Of a DNA stretch of 50,000 bases, positions 26,447 to 32,025 are shown piece by piece (position 1 is the first letter of the stretch; the number at the start of each line of letters is the position of its first letter). The stretch spans positions 1 to 50,000 of the forward strand of contig CAJNDS010002834.1 of NCBI GenBank assembly GCA_905221605.1, read 5' to 3'. The DNA comes from Symbiodinium natans (Eukaryota; Sar; Dinophyceae; Suessiales; Symbiodiniaceae). The notes under the pieces are model-generated. The model saw nothing but the letters and a program-made list of their open reading frames with translations, was not told where the DNA came from and searched no databases. A program made the position numbers and the translations under genes.

Positions 26447-26812
26447 CATATCTCTCTCTCTATATTCTAGGATCGAGTAAGCCCAAGGAGCCCTTGCAAC
26501 TTGCCGAGTCAGCATGCGAGGGAAGCTCACCAAAGAATGTGCTCAGTCACCTGTGGCCCCCGAGAAGGGCACAAACGCCCCAACCCAGAACCCCAAACCC
26601 AAACACCAGGCCCTAAACCCCAACTAACCCAAACCCTAAACCCTGAACCCCCAAACCCTAAACCGTGACCCCAAACCCTCCACTCCCAACCCTAAACCCC
26701 ATACCCTATACCCTAAACCCTGAACCCCCAAACCCTAAACCCTAAGCCCCAAACCCCAAACCCTCCCCCTTGGCAGGAGGATCCCGCAGCCGAGCCGGAG
26801 AGCCAGGAGTGA
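12779..26812 (+). CDS. Aldo/keto reductase, about 18 exons, about 330 codons
   Basis: NAD(P)H-dependent carbonyl reductase of the AKR superfamily, a TIM barrel, probably cytosolic (no signal peptide seen). Exons by frame, AG|G acceptors and family alignment: 12779-12814 (tentative), 13081-13143, 13463-13548, 14586-14649, 15310-15339, 17487-17534, 17963-18016, 19015-19075, 19532-19590, 20484-20546, 21355-21423, 22779-22820, 23178-23216, 24250-24300, 25144-25215, 25493-25534, 25923-26000, 26777-26812 (TGA 26810-26812). They sum to about 993 bp, a normal family length. Motifs run in family order, from MPALGYGVGTAW through SIGVSNW and NQVEAHPFLQQ to LLRWA. The Asp, Tyr and Lys of the catalytic tetrad are present; the His position reads Thr. 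Donors are GC, GA and GT, with some GG. Exon ends may shift by a few bases. Confidence 0.88.
13144..13462. repeat. AKR intron 2: TTTAGGG at the 5' end, CCCTAAA at the 3' end
   Basis: G-rich variants at 13155-13205 and CCCTCAA/CCCGAAA/CCCTAAA variants at 13375-13450. GGACTCTTNCGG occurs at 13143 and again at 13207, flanking the G-rich block. Confidence 0.85.
13463..14649 (+). CDS. AKR exons 3-4: catalytic Asp and Tyr
   Basis: Exon 3 (13463-13548) reads AALDVGFRHIDDAEMYR and supplies the active-site Asp (RHID) and Tyr (AEMY). Exon 4 (14586-14649) reads NELVVGQAIGDWLGRTGAK then RE. Joining CG at 13547-13548 to G at 14586 gives MYRNELVVGQAI, as expected for the family. Confidence 0.9.
13549..14585. 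repeat. AKR intron 3 with head-to-head telomere-like repeats and an 8-bp array
   Basis: TTTAGGG (13570-13594) runs head-to-head into CCCTAAA (13599-13672). More CCCTAAA follows at 13711-13780, then GGGGTCGA/GGGGTTGA 8-mers, nearly uninterrupted, at 13897-14125, and CCCTAAA at 14458-14536. Confidence 0.9.
14650..15309. repeat. AKR intron 4
   Basis: CCCTAAA at 14803-14902 and TTTAGGG variants at 15040-15085. This intron does not follow the G-then-C order. Confidence 0.8.
15310..15339 (+). CDS. AKR exon 5: catalytic Lys, 30 bp
   Basis: GTGAG|G acceptor; frame DLFITNKVYE; donor GAG|GC. This is the conserved DLFITTK motif carrying the catalytic Lys. At 30 bp it is the shortest of the recognised exons. 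Confidence 0.9.
15340..15740. other. AKR intron 5, first part
   Basis: Unique sequence to about 15540 with no convincing gene, then degenerate CCCTAAA at 15545-15715. Confidence 0.6.
15741..15810 (+). CDS. Nested exon-like island in AKR intron 5
   Basis: TTACAG acceptor; frame RWSHPYSLVS then MAPKRRCKESREL (ATG 15771), with a GT donor formed by GTTTAGGG at 15811. CCCTAAA left, TTTAGGG right. The ATG with a basic start could be a gene start. No family recognised. Confidence 0.35.
15811..15911. repeat. TTTAGGG tract
   Basis: Near-perfect G-rich run between two nested coding-like islands. Confidence 0.95.
15915..16022 (+). CDS. Nested coding-like island
   Basis: Begins at TTTAG|G, where the repeat itself supplies the acceptor. 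The frame reads CEEPASTFSRCRSQLSLDHK then TEQELLQLVNL, ending at GTTTAGGG. Helix-like; unidentified; perhaps part of the same nested gene or transposon as the next islands. Confidence 0.35.
16056..16382 (+). CDS. Nested unidentified open frame
   Basis: About 108 open codons from the TTTAGGG tract to TAG 16380-16382. The most protein-like stretch is AIDLSEHSAFVEARLRLLPY then LADRSWHAPREDLCRSMYPA. The C-terminal part runs into a dispersed repeat (16283-16365). Other frames are open over part of it, so the assignment is tentative. Confidence 0.35.
   Translation, partial: GWPNPELPTTATLSRSSPSTRRKKALPWQARLAIDLSEHSAFVEARLRLLPYLADRSWHAPREDLCRSMYPAIGTFYSSLVGFRRVIFRSIFQRVLRAILAKLLTVSP
16283..16365. 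mobile_element. Dispersed repeat, ATTGGGTTTAGG...GTATTTTTCAGA family, partial
   Basis: Shares TTGGGTTTAGGAGGGTCA and AGTATTTTTCAGA.GGTT with 35935-36012. Other members carry the other end (TAGGCCCTTGGGACATTTT) at 12851, 19345 and 45182. Confidence 0.6.
16385..16578 (+). CDS. Nested unidentified open frame
   Basis: The frame reads GLERAEQRRAKESERGFASI and ends LQEQLPNKVIQVMLAGYDML then GE and TAA 16576-16578. An overlapping frame gives a hydrophobic stretch followed by REXLSKEERKKVRE-like sequence, so only one of the two can be real. No family recognised. Confidence 0.3.
16891..17066. mobile_element. GACCCAGAGTAG-family element, copy 2, interrupted by CCCTAAA
   Basis: Both ends match copy 1. 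A CCCTAAA block at 16972-17036 sits inside it, where the intact copies have ACCCTTT. The telomere-like block is therefore younger than the element. Confidence 0.75.
17069..17193 (+). CDS. Nested exon-like island before AKR exon 6
   Basis: The frame reads APGSPEALKTKTWDRKELLQ then SPQVVAAPKSPKSRNLTPYR, ending at CG|GTTTAGGG (17193). Charged and Pro-rich, likely disordered. It could be the last visible exon of a nested gene in AKR intron 5, or chance. Confidence 0.35.
17194..17486. repeat. TTTAGGG then CCCTAAA, end of AKR intron 5
   Basis: TTTAGGG at 17193-17238, degenerate C-rich sequence, and CCCTAAA at 17435-17468 just before exon 6. Confidence 0.85.
17487..18016 (+). CDS. AKR exons 6-7: position of the catalytic His
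   Basis: Exon 6 (17487-17534) reads DRGCREVCEARVTAQ. Exon 7 (17963-18016) reads ELLEKTGLGYFDLPLVTL. The family motif LGLDYxDLxLIHW places His where this exon has Thr (DLPLVTL). The exon 6 donor is CAG|GGGTTG, which is not standard. Confidence 0.85.
17535..17962. repeat. AKR intron 6: G-rich, inverted-repeat element, C-rich
   Basis: TTTAGGG variants at 17560-17690, the element at 17692-17808, and CCCTAAA at 17815-17950, up to the acceptor. Confidence 0.9.
17692..17808. mobile_element. GGTTCATGGTACTTAG-family element, copy 2
   Basis: The right arm (17782-17808, ending ACCATGAACCTCC) matches the complete copy at 11106-11237. The left arm is degraded (GATACTTAGTAGCTAAT). The interior carries ACCCAATCATAAGTCCCCTA, as in the 92-bp minisatellite. 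Confidence 0.75.
18017..19014. repeat. AKR intron 7: telomere-like tracts and one element
   Basis: G-rich variants at 18018-18160 immediately after the donor, a unique stretch, CCCTAAA at 18313-18338, G-rich at 18430-18660 around a short unique island (18470-18575), and CCCTAAA at 18740-18787 and 18920-18988. Frames here that read GLGFGVWG-like are repeat translation. Confidence 0.8.
18799..18909. mobile_element. GACCCAGAGTAG-family element, copy 3
   Basis: Complete, about 111 bp, ends GGACCCAGAGTAGG and GACTCCTGGGTCT, lying between two CCCTAAA tracts in AKR intron 7. Confidence 0.75.
19015..19590 (+). CDS. AKR exons 8-9
   Basis: Exon 8 reads VPLHKPMKPLKRHRWDKLKN. Ending it at 19075 (donor GCAACG) and starting exon 9 at 19532 gives NGKPFKTSPREAWEQMIALA, the usual loop before the SIGVSN strand, in frame. 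The consensus-looking GTAAGT at 19096 would break the frame. Confidence 0.8.
19095..19169. repeat. Long hairpin at the start of AKR intron 8
   Basis: Arms 19095-19118 and 19146-19169 are 24 bp and reverse-complementary with one mismatch (AGTAAGTTGGGCTT.GGGTT). The loop also contains self-complementary GGGCTAGGCCC-like sequence. The left arm includes GTAAGT, the only full consensus donor seen in this gene. Confidence 0.8.
19170..19531. other. AKR intron 8, remainder
   Basis: Unique sequence, a dispersed-repeat fragment at 19345-19392 (AGGCCCCTGGCACATTTT), then degenerate CCCTAAA/CCCCAAA at 19398-19515. Confidence 0.7.
19591..20483. repeat. AKR intron 9
   Basis: TTTAGGG variants at 19617-19665 near the donor, a unique stretch with a TCTGACTACCTACAAAC direct repeat at 20042-20078, and CCCTAAA at 20160-20225 and 20330-20466 up to the acceptor. 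Confidence 0.85.
20484..21423 (+). CDS. AKR exons 10-11: SIGVSN and NQVE motifs
   Basis: Exon 10 (20484 to about 20546) reads AGKVKSIGVSNWRISDLDW. Exon 11 (21355-21423) reads SIKDLEIQPSCNQVEAHPFL then QQ and ends CAG|GC. SN and Q are nicotinamide-contacting positions in the family. The intron between them holds a DNA methyltransferase fragment. Confidence 0.9.
20547..20872. repeat. AKR intron 10, 5' part: TTTAGGG variants
   Basis: G-rich TTTAGGG/TTTGGGG from the donor to about 20760 and again at 20840-20870. Confidence 0.9.
20913..21140 (+). CDS. Cytosine-5 DNA methyltransferase fragment
   Basis: The frame contains RPAAGVLLENVPGL and ends GLAQTRPRVYVAAIKKS. These match C5-methyltransferase motif VI (ENV) and motif VIII (QxRxR), about 50 residues apart as in the family. 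The upstream catalytic PCQ motif IV and downstream motifs IX and X are not present nearby, so this is an isolated catalytic-domain piece of roughly 75 codons inside AKR intron 10. Dinoflagellate retrotransposons carrying methyltransferases are known, so a transposon remnant is the likeliest source. The frame runs on into repeats after about 21140; that part is not coding. Confidence 0.75.
21200..21354. repeat. CCCTAAA tract before AKR exon 11
   Basis: CCCTAAA with CCCCAAA variants from about 21225 to 21345, ending next to the acceptor. Confidence 0.9.
21424..22778. other. AKR intron 11
   Basis: TTTAGGG variants at 21437-21660. A unique island follows with a possible coding stretch at about 21690-21830 (MQQRLECLVRCEEQFWPDCG), unidentified. 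G-rich non-repetitive sequence lies at 21950-22300, then unique sequence, and CCCTAAA/CCCCAAA at 22640-22738 before the acceptor. Confidence 0.55.
22779..23216 (+). CDS. AKR exons 12-13
   Basis: Exon 12 (22779-22820) reads VGLLQYCQKRGLSS with a GT donor (GTAGGGTTTAGGG). Exon 13 (23178-23216) reads RDILVTCYGPQLP, matching the family's VTAYSPLG strand, with donor GTGACG. Confidence 0.8.
22821..23177. repeat. AKR intron 12
   Basis: TTTAGGG and TTTAGGGG variants at 22822-22915, the tandem duplicate GGGTANGTTTAGGGGCAACC at 23019 and 23046, and CCCTAAA variants at 23103-23172. Confidence 0.8.
23217..24249. other. AKR intron 13: AT microsatellite and a dispersed element
   Basis: A TA/TG-rich stretch with TATATATGTATAC motifs spans 23308-23510. 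TTTAGGG variants lie at 23735-23795. A dispersed element (about 23878-23965) is shared in reverse with 39446-39535. A 26-bp imperfect array around CCTCTGAGTCCTAA lies at 24010-24120. No gene is seen. Confidence 0.65.
24250..25534 (+). CDS. AKR exons 14-16: cofactor phosphate loop region
   Basis: Exon 14 (24250-24300) reads EAPLAAAAKRTGATLGQ. Exon 15 (25144-25215) reads VLLRWAYQTGRVPLTTSSK then LERMK; the family's IPKS motif is replaced by LTTS although the following Arg is kept. Exon 16 (25493-25534) reads EYLNIFSLELTPEE. Donors are GC, GA and GC respectively. Confidence 0.85.
24301..25143. repeat. AKR intron 14
   Basis: G-rich variants at 24362-24415 and 24725-24778, CCCTAAA at 24885-24940, and G-rich at 25050-25085. 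Unique spacers without a convincing frame. Confidence 0.75.
25216..25492. repeat. AKR intron 15: TTTAGGG then CCCTAAA
   Basis: TTTAGGG from the donor to about 25335, a 90-bp unique centre, and CCCTGAA/CCCTAAA at 25422-25482 up to the acceptor. A clear example of the G-then-C intron plan. Confidence 0.9.
25535..25922. repeat. AKR intron 16: C-rich throughout
   Basis: CCCCAAA/CCCTAAA at 25580-25735 and CCCTTAAA variants at 25820-25905. There is no G-rich partner here. Confidence 0.85.
25923..26812 (+). CDS. AKR exons 17-18: C-terminus
   Basis: Exon 17 (25923-26000) reads VAAISAAGRSAPNKRCFWSD then CLAYYK. Exon 18 (26777-26812) reads EDPAAEPESQE and TGA. A 13-20 bp stretch around CTACTACAAGGACC at the end of exon 17 recurs at 26062 and 26288 inside the intron. 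Confidence 0.8.
26001..26776. repeat. AKR intron 17
   Basis: G-rich variants from 26014 and a TA-rich microsatellite at 26380-26465. CCCTAAA/CCCCAAA at 26585-26765 leads to the last acceptor. Copies of the end of exon 17 occur at about 26062-26076 and 26288-26302. Confidence 0.85.
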
Positions 26813-27092
26813 ACCGTGGGCCTTTAGGGTTTAGGGTTTAGGGTTTAGGGTTTAGGGTTCAGGGTTCAGGGTTTAGGGTTTAGGGTTTAGGGGTTCCCGG
26901 AGGCCTTACAACCCTAAACTCTAAATCCTAAACTCCTAACCTCTAAACCCTCAAGCCAAAGCACTAAACACCCATACCCTAAGCCCCTAAACCCCTAAAC
27001 CCCGAAACTCTAAACTCCCTGAACCGTATATCCCCAACCACCTAAGTTTGAGATGGCAACCTGCAGATCCACCGTGCTTTCCGACCATGAGA
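26813..27092. other. 3' flank of the AKR gene
   Basis: TTTAGGG at 26822-26892, degenerate CCCTAAA at 26905-27020, and a short unique stretch. No polyadenylation signal was recognised. Confidence 0.6.
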
Positions 27093-27303
27093 GGGACCCA
27101 GAGTAGGCCCTTCGTCCCTTTTTGAGTATAGGGTTTAGGGTTTAGCGTTTAGGGTTTAGGGTTTCGGGTTTCTTGTTTAGGTTTTAGGGTTTGAGGTTCG
27201 GGGTTCAGGGTTTAGGGTTGGGTCATTCCCTGTTTAGGTTCCCACATAAGCGCCTGAAACCAGGAAGGGCACGCTGCGCATTCATAGGTTACTATTGGGT
27301 CTA
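27093..27303. mobile_element. GACCCAGAGTAG-family element, copy 4, interrupted by TTTAGGG
   Basis: Ends GGACCCAGAGTAGG and TACTATTGGGTCT. A TTTAGGG block at about 27120-27228 lies where the intact copies have TTTAAGGGTTCAG or CTAGGGTTTAGG, so the block may have grown from that seed. Confidence 0.7.
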
Positions 27304-27360
27304 GATTCAGGGGGCTGAACGCATGATTTAGCTGGTAACGGTTCATGGCATCATAGTGTA

Positions 27361-27534
27361 ATGGGGTTGTTCTTACAAGAGGTCCATCCGGTTTATGGGG
27401 GTCGAGGGTCGCGGAGTATTGACGAAGGCTTTCTCCTTTTGCGTCTCAAACACAAGACGAAGTCGCACAAGTCGATTGTGGATTGGTTTGAAAGACAGAA
27501 ACATCATTCTCTCAATTGCGATTGCATGACCTAA
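27361..27534 (+). CDS. Unidentified 57-codon open frame
   Basis: ATG 27361 to TAA 27532-27534. It reads MGLFLQEVHPVYGGRGSRSI and ends KSIVDWFERQKHHSLNCDCM then T. Composition is protein-like; the frame is also open a little upstream of the ATG. It lies outside any repeat; possibly an exon or a transposon piece. Confidence 0.35.
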   Translation: MGLFLQEVHPVYGGRGSRSIDEGFLLLRLKHKTKSHKSIVDWFERQKHHSLNCDCMT

Positions 27535-28023
27535 GCCCGAAATCTTAAGCCCTAACCCTCAACCCTGCGGCCCCTAAACCTCAACTACGAAAGTACTTTC
27601 TTCTAAAAGGATCCTAAGCCCTTCACCCTAATCCCTACCTAAACCCTAAACCCTAAACCTTAAATCCTAAACCCTAAACCCTAAACCCTAACCCTAGAAG
27701 GACAGAGACGTTGTGCACTTCTCTCTCTCCCTTTGACACACCCGAGCCTGAACCCCAAACCCCTTGGGCTAGTCCTAGGGGGTTTAGGGTTTAGGGTTTA
27801 GGGTCTAGGGACCCAAACCTCAAACTCTAAACCACCTACACCCTTAACTGGGTTTTGGAGTACTATACTTCAACACTTGTTTTGGTTCTGGGTTCGTATT
27901 CTTGCTACTTCTACCTAAAAAGTATATCCCTTTTTTCCCAGGGTCTACTCCAAAGTAGGGTTAAACAAAGGCAAAGCTGGGTCGTCTTAGAGTGTCGGGC
28001 TTCTGCTTGAGAGTTACGTCACG
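27535..28023. other. Spacer with CCCTAAA and a dispersed repeat
   Basis: CCCTAAA variants at 27605-27695, TTTAGGG at 27780-27808, and a stretch at about 27878-27945 (CTACTT..ACC.AAAAAGTATATCCC) shared with 40648-40680. Confidence 0.6.
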
Positions 28024-28145
28024 GCCTTAAGACTCGTATCCCAAAGGCTGTGCCCCTAAAGGTTCCCCTCAACATACTCCTAGTATGGCCCTTCTTCTGC
28101 CTTAAGGATCGTTAAAAAGGTTCCGCAAACCCAGGGCTACAACCT
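28024..28145. mobile_element. GACTCGTA.CCC dispersed repeat, copy 1
   Basis: Shares GACTCGTA, CCCCTAAAGGTTCCCCTCAA and CTCCTAGTATGGCCCT with 42431-42552; a more diverged relative is at 32487-32594. About 120 bp, non-coding. Confidence 0.65.
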
Positions 28146-28485
28146 TAAGGGGGGTTTGGGGTTTGGGGTTTAGGGTTTAGGGTTTAGGGTTTGGGGAGTT
28201 GAGGTTTAGGGTTTGGGGTGTAAGGGTTGGTTCCCCAGGTCCCCTAGTGCCTTGACTCAAGAGGCTACTAGGCCCAGGAGTAGCTAGGAAGAAAAAGGGT
28301 ACCCTTTGTTGGTTTTCAGGGGATGATAAGGGACCCCCAACCCTAGTGAAAGGAAATAAGGGCCTACTCCGGGTCCTAGGCTATAAGCTAGCAATGTGTG
28401 TAGGACGCCTTGGATCCGCCCGGTTTGGGCAAACCCTAAACCCTAAACCCTAAACCCTAAAAAACCCTAAGCCCTGCACCACAAG
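28146..28485. other. G-rich tract, reversed element copy, CCCTAAA
   Basis: TTTAGGG variants at 28150-28225. A GACCCAGAGTAG-family element in reverse orientation lies at 28271-28379 (GGCCCAGGAGTAGCTAGG to CCTACTCCGGGTCC). CCCTAAA at 28433-28470. Confidence 0.7.
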
Positions 28486-28566
28486 GTGGTAAGTGTGGAC
28501 ACCGCGCCAACGCTGCTGATGCTCCGGCGCATGGACCTGCTTCCGCTCTGCAGGAGAACGGGCCAG
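28486..28566 (+). CDS. Exon-like island, unidentified
   Basis: CAAG|G acceptor, phase-0 frame VVSVDTAPTLLMLRRMDLLP then LCRRTGQ, ending CAG|GGTTTAGGG. CCCTAAA left, TTTAGGG right. First of a series of similar + strand islands. Confidence 0.45.
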
Positions 28567-29066
28567 GGTTTAGGGTTTAGGGTTTCGGGTTTAGGGTTTA
28601 GGGTTTAGGGTTTAGGGGTTTAGGGGTTTAGGGGTTTAGGGGTTTAGGGGTTTAGGGGTTAGGGTTTAGGGTTTAGGGTTCAGGGTTCGGGCCTTAGGGC
28701 CTTAGGGCTCCAGGACTCCCTGTTGGCCGCCTTCTCACTGTAAAGGTACCAAAAAAGCTCTTCATAAAGCCGAAGGTCAGCCTTTGTCCTCCTCGAGAAT
28801 TTGAACCGGTATGTCCGGCTGGCTGGGGGTCAAGGGTTTTAGGGTTTAGGGGTTAAGGGTTTGGGGTGCAGGTTTAGCCCGAACCCTAAACCAAACCTCA
28901 ACCCCTGGCCCGAAACCCTAAAACCCAAACCCCAAACCCCAAACCCCTTACACCCCAAACCTTAAACCCCAAACCCAAGCCTCAGCCAAACGGTTAATCC
29001 TAGGACCTTAACCCCTAAGCCCTAGCCCTAAACCCTGAACCCTAAATTCTGGGGAGGGCCCTAGCC

Positions 29067-29119
<53 letters not shown>

Positions 29120-29216
29120 ACCCTAAACCCTAAACCCTAAACCCTAAACCCTAAACCCTAAACCCTAGCCCTAAACCCTAGCCCTAAACCCTAGCCCTAA
29201 ACCCTACACCCTCCAG
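28567..29216. repeat. TTTAGGG/TTTAGGGG then CCCTCAA/CCCTAAA
   Basis: G-rich at 28567-28690 including an 8-mer TTTAGGGG block, a unique centre, degenerate C-rich sequence, then CCCTCAA (29062-29122) and CCCTAAA/CCCTAGC to 29213. Confidence 0.85.
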
Positions 29217-29288
29217 ACGTCAGCCGCGAGGCTCCTCGACAACATCCGTGAGCTCCAAAGTGTGCTGCCGAGCCTGTCTTCCAAGGAG
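29217..29288 (+). CDS. Exon-like island, helix-rich
   Basis: CCAG acceptor, frame SAARLLDNIRELQSVLPSLS then SKE, ending GAG|GCAGGGTTTAGGG (GC donor). Amphipathic helix pattern. CCCTAAA left, TTTAGGG right. Confidence 0.5.
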
Positions 29289-29557
29289 GCAGGGTTTAGG
29301 GTTTAGGGTTTAGGGTTTAGGGTTTAGGGTTTAGGGTTTAGGGTTTAGGGCTTAGGGTTTAGGGGGTTTGGGGTTTAGGGTTTAGGGTTTGGGGTTTGGG
29401 GTTTGGGCTTTGGGGTTTGGGGTTTGGGGTTTGGGGTTTGGGGTTTAGGACTTAGGGTTTTGGGTTTTGGGTTTAGGGTTTGGGGTCGTTAGGGTGTTGG
29501 GGTTTTGGACCGAGTTTAGTTTAGTGCTTGGGGTTTGGGTTTCAGGGAGGTAGGTGA
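29289..29557. repeat. TTTAGGG/TTTGGGG tract
   Basis: G-rich run from the donor to about 29490, with a homogenised TTTGGGG sub-block at 29385-29440. Confidence 0.9.
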
Positions 29558-29653
29558 CTTGGGATGTTCCCCCTTATACGAACAGTCCTGAATAGGGATT
29601 ATAATAGGGGGTACCCAATTGAGGACTGCTAGTTTGAGGGGGAACATCCCAAG
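29558..29653. mobile_element. GGGATGTTCCCCC-family element, complete copy
   Basis: Perfect 17-bp terminal inverted repeats (CTTGGGATGTTCCCCCT at 29558-29574 and its complement at 29637-29653), about 96 bp in all. The pairing extends imperfectly inwards. Other copies at 12384 (truncated) and 32921-33019. Confidence 0.85.
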
Positions 29654-30252
29654 AGGTGAGGGTGGTTACGGTTTTGGAGTTTGGGCCTCCGCGGGGAGGG
29701 CGTTCGAGTTTTTGGCGGCGTTTTGGGCCTGGGTGTTTGGAGGTGTGGGCTTTGGGCTTAATGAACCATTAAACCCTACACCCTAAACCCTAAACCCTAA
29801 GCCCGCTTTGGGCCTGTACCTTGTGCCCTTAGGGAGCATAGCGCCTTGCAGTGGCTTCCGGTTTTTTGCTTCGGGCCTGGGCGCGGTTGGGCTTTAGGGT
29901 GGAGGGCTTTAGGGTTCAGGATTTAGGGTTTAATTAGGGCTTGCAATGGCAGCTCTACGAGTAATTTTAAATGCTTCCTGCGATGTAGGGTGTAGGGCTT
30001 AGGGCTCTAAACCCCAAACCTTGAATCCTAAACCCTAACCCCCTAAGCCCCCAATGCTTAAACCCGGAGCCCTAAGTCCCAGCCTGGAACCCCCAAGCCC
30101 TCAAACTCTTCGACCTTTGAACATTTGAACCCTTAAGCCCCCACAATCCTTCAACCCTTGAACCCTTAAACCCTTAAGTCCCTCAACCCTTGAACCCTGA
30201 GCCCTTTAGACCCCTTGAGCCCTTCATGCCAAAGCCCGCCTCCACAAAAGAG
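29654..30252. other. Spacer, degenerate repeats
   Basis: G-rich unique sequence, a C-rich tract at 29770-29800, a C-to-G island at 29805-29900 that might hold an exon, and CCCTAAA/CCCTTAA variants at 30008-30225. Confidence 0.5.
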
Positions 30253-30303
30253 GCCCGACCGGAGGACGCCCCGCAACTACGGAGCTCAGTGTCGCATAGC
30301 CAG
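30253..30303 (+). CDS. Exon-like island, unidentified
   Basis: AGAG|G acceptor, frame ARPEDAPQLRSSVSHSQ, donor CAG|GC. Flanked on both sides by C-rich sequence, so less secure than others. Confidence 0.3.
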
Positions 30304-30885
30304 GCGCGTGGTGGTTTCGGGACCGTAAAGACATGGCTTTAAAGCCTCAACCCTCAAACCCCAAACCCCAAACCCTAAACCCCAAACCCCAAACCCCAAA
30401 CCCCAAACCCCAAACCCCAAACCCTAAACCCTAAGCCCTAAACCCCTCAAAGCCCCTTTGAATGTCCATAGAAAAGCTCGATGCTAGAGTTCGGGGGACT
30501 TAGGGATCAAGAGTCAGAGACCGGGGGGGAGGATCGGGGTTCCGCGTTCATGTTTAGGGCAGATCTGGGCTTGGGGCTTAATTAGGGCTTCGGGCTTAGG
30601 GTTTAGGGTTTAGGGTTTACTAGGGTATACTAGGGTTCGGGATGAGGGTAGGATAATCCGTCAGGTCGAAGTCTCGCACGAAGTGCTCCTGAACCCCAAG
30701 CTCCAAACCCCAAGTCCTCATCCCCCCAAATCCTTGGATGCCCAGTAGTGCCCTTATTCCCTTTAATTAAGCAATAAGCCCTAGACCCTAAAAAGGGGGG
30801 GGGGGGGGGGGGGCGGCACCTTTTTCTCATCCTAAGTTCCGGGGGCAACCTAGCACCCTAAACCCTAGGCCCGTAGCACCAAGCC
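30304..30885. other. CCCCAAA tract, unique spacer, poly(G)
   Basis: CCCCAAA/CCCTAAA at 30350-30445, TTTAGGG at 30598-30620, and a G homopolymer at about 30797-30813. No convincing gene. Confidence 0.6.
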
Positions 30886-31158
30886 TTGTGCTTCAGGGCG
30901 TTCAGGAGTCTCGCAAGTCGGGTAAGGATTTTGGAGGGTGAGGCGACAGCTTTTCTTCTTGCATCGTATCTGAAATGCCCTGTACAGGGACAAGGGCGGC
31001 TTACGGCTCAGCATGGATATAGGTTTAGGGCACCAATTTATGCGCCAACTTCTCCGCGACCCGTACTAGCCGTGCAGTCGTGGCTCTTGATTGTTGCACG
31101 TGAGAGCGCGGAAAGTGCTAAAGGTCTTGTGAGCTCCATTCAGGCTGCTGCAGAATGA
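30886..31158 (+). CDS. Unidentified 90-codon open frame
   Basis: Open to TGA 31156-31158. The last two thirds have protein-like composition: GQGRLTAQHGYRFRAPIYAP then TSPRPVLAVQSWLLIV. It starts at a non-ATG codon, so it is an exon, a fragment or a transposon piece. CCCTAAA left, TTTAGGG right. Confidence 0.35.
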   Translation: MCFRAFRSLASRVRILEGEATAFLLASYLKCPVQGQGRLTAQHGYRFRAPIYAPTSPRPVLAVQSWLLIVARESAESAKGLVSSIQAAAE

Positions 31159-31495
31159 AGGCAGAATGACCACCCACTCTCTTCCCCCCCAACTTCCAAA
31201 AACCCAGCGCTTGGCGTCAAACCCATAACCCTCAATGCAAGCAGTCCAACGCACCGCACTCAAGCCCGGCGAGCCTTCATGCATTTGGGGGGCATACCCT
31301 GTACCTGCACAAAGATCAGGGTTTAGGGCTTAGAAGGATTCGGGCTTAGGGGTTAGAACTCGAAACCCTGGCCCCCAAGCCCTAAACTAAGGAAACCTAA
31401 ATCCCTGATCCCTCATAGGATGCTTGCCCCCCCCGCCCCCTGGATTAGGGTTTAGGGTTTAGGGTTTAGGGTTTAGGCCCCTACCCCCCCAATCA
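31159..31495. other. Spacer with TTTAGGG
   Basis: Unique C-rich sequence to 31310, short G-rich and C-rich pieces, and TTTAGGG at 31445-31478. Confidence 0.6.
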
Positions 31496-31556
31496 GGCGC
31501 CGAAGCCCGTGCAGATCTCAGACGCAGCGGGTGGCTTTGCCAGGGCATCTCTTCAG
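31496..31556 (+). CDS. Exon-like island, unidentified
   Basis: Two frames are open. From ATCAG|G: AEARADLRRSGWLCQ, ending CAG|GG at 31541. From CGAAG: PVQISDAAGGFARASLQ, ending CAG|GGTTTAGGG at 31556. The first follows the AG|G rule better. Confidence 0.35.
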
Positions 31557-32025
31557 GGTTTAGGGTTTAGGGCTTAGGGTTTCAGGTTCGGGTTGCCATG
31601 GCATCTTGCAGAGATCAAGTTCTTGGTGGCCCAGTGGTACCCTTGGGTTTAGGGTTTAGGGCTAGGGTTTAGGGTTTAGGGTTTAGGGTTTAGGGTTTAG
31701 GGTTTAGGGTTCAGGGTTTCTTGGTAGCCTAGTGGTACCCTGTACCCCTTTTATTTGGTTCAAGGTTCCCTCATAAAGAAACCAACCCAAAAATGGGTGC
31801 CCTTATCATAAAAATTGTTTCCTGGGCTACTAAGAGTTACACGCGCCGATTGTCACACCTTGAAGGGATTAGGGCTTAGGGTTTAGGGTTTCGGGATGGT
31901 AGGATCAAAGATCCCGAGGCCCTAAACGCCGCCCTAAACCCTAGAATCCGAAAACCTAACCCTACACCCTAAACCCGAAACCCTAAACCCTAAACCCGAA
32001 CAAGAACCTTAAATCCCGCAATGAG
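31557..32025. mobile_element. Inverted-repeat element split by TTTAGGG
   Basis: CTTGGTGGCCCAGTGGTACC (31621) and CTTGGTAGCCTAGTGGTACC (31721) flank a TTTAGGG block at 31647-31718. The matching opposite end (CCTGGGCTACTAAGAG) lies at 31823-31838. Then TTTAGGG at 31870-31890 and C-rich sequence to 32000. Confidence 0.65.

Noticed and set aside
27340-27400. tRNA gene
   Set aside because: TAGTGTAATGG resembles an A box, but no matching B box, T-loop or cloverleaf follows, and an open frame covers the same bases.
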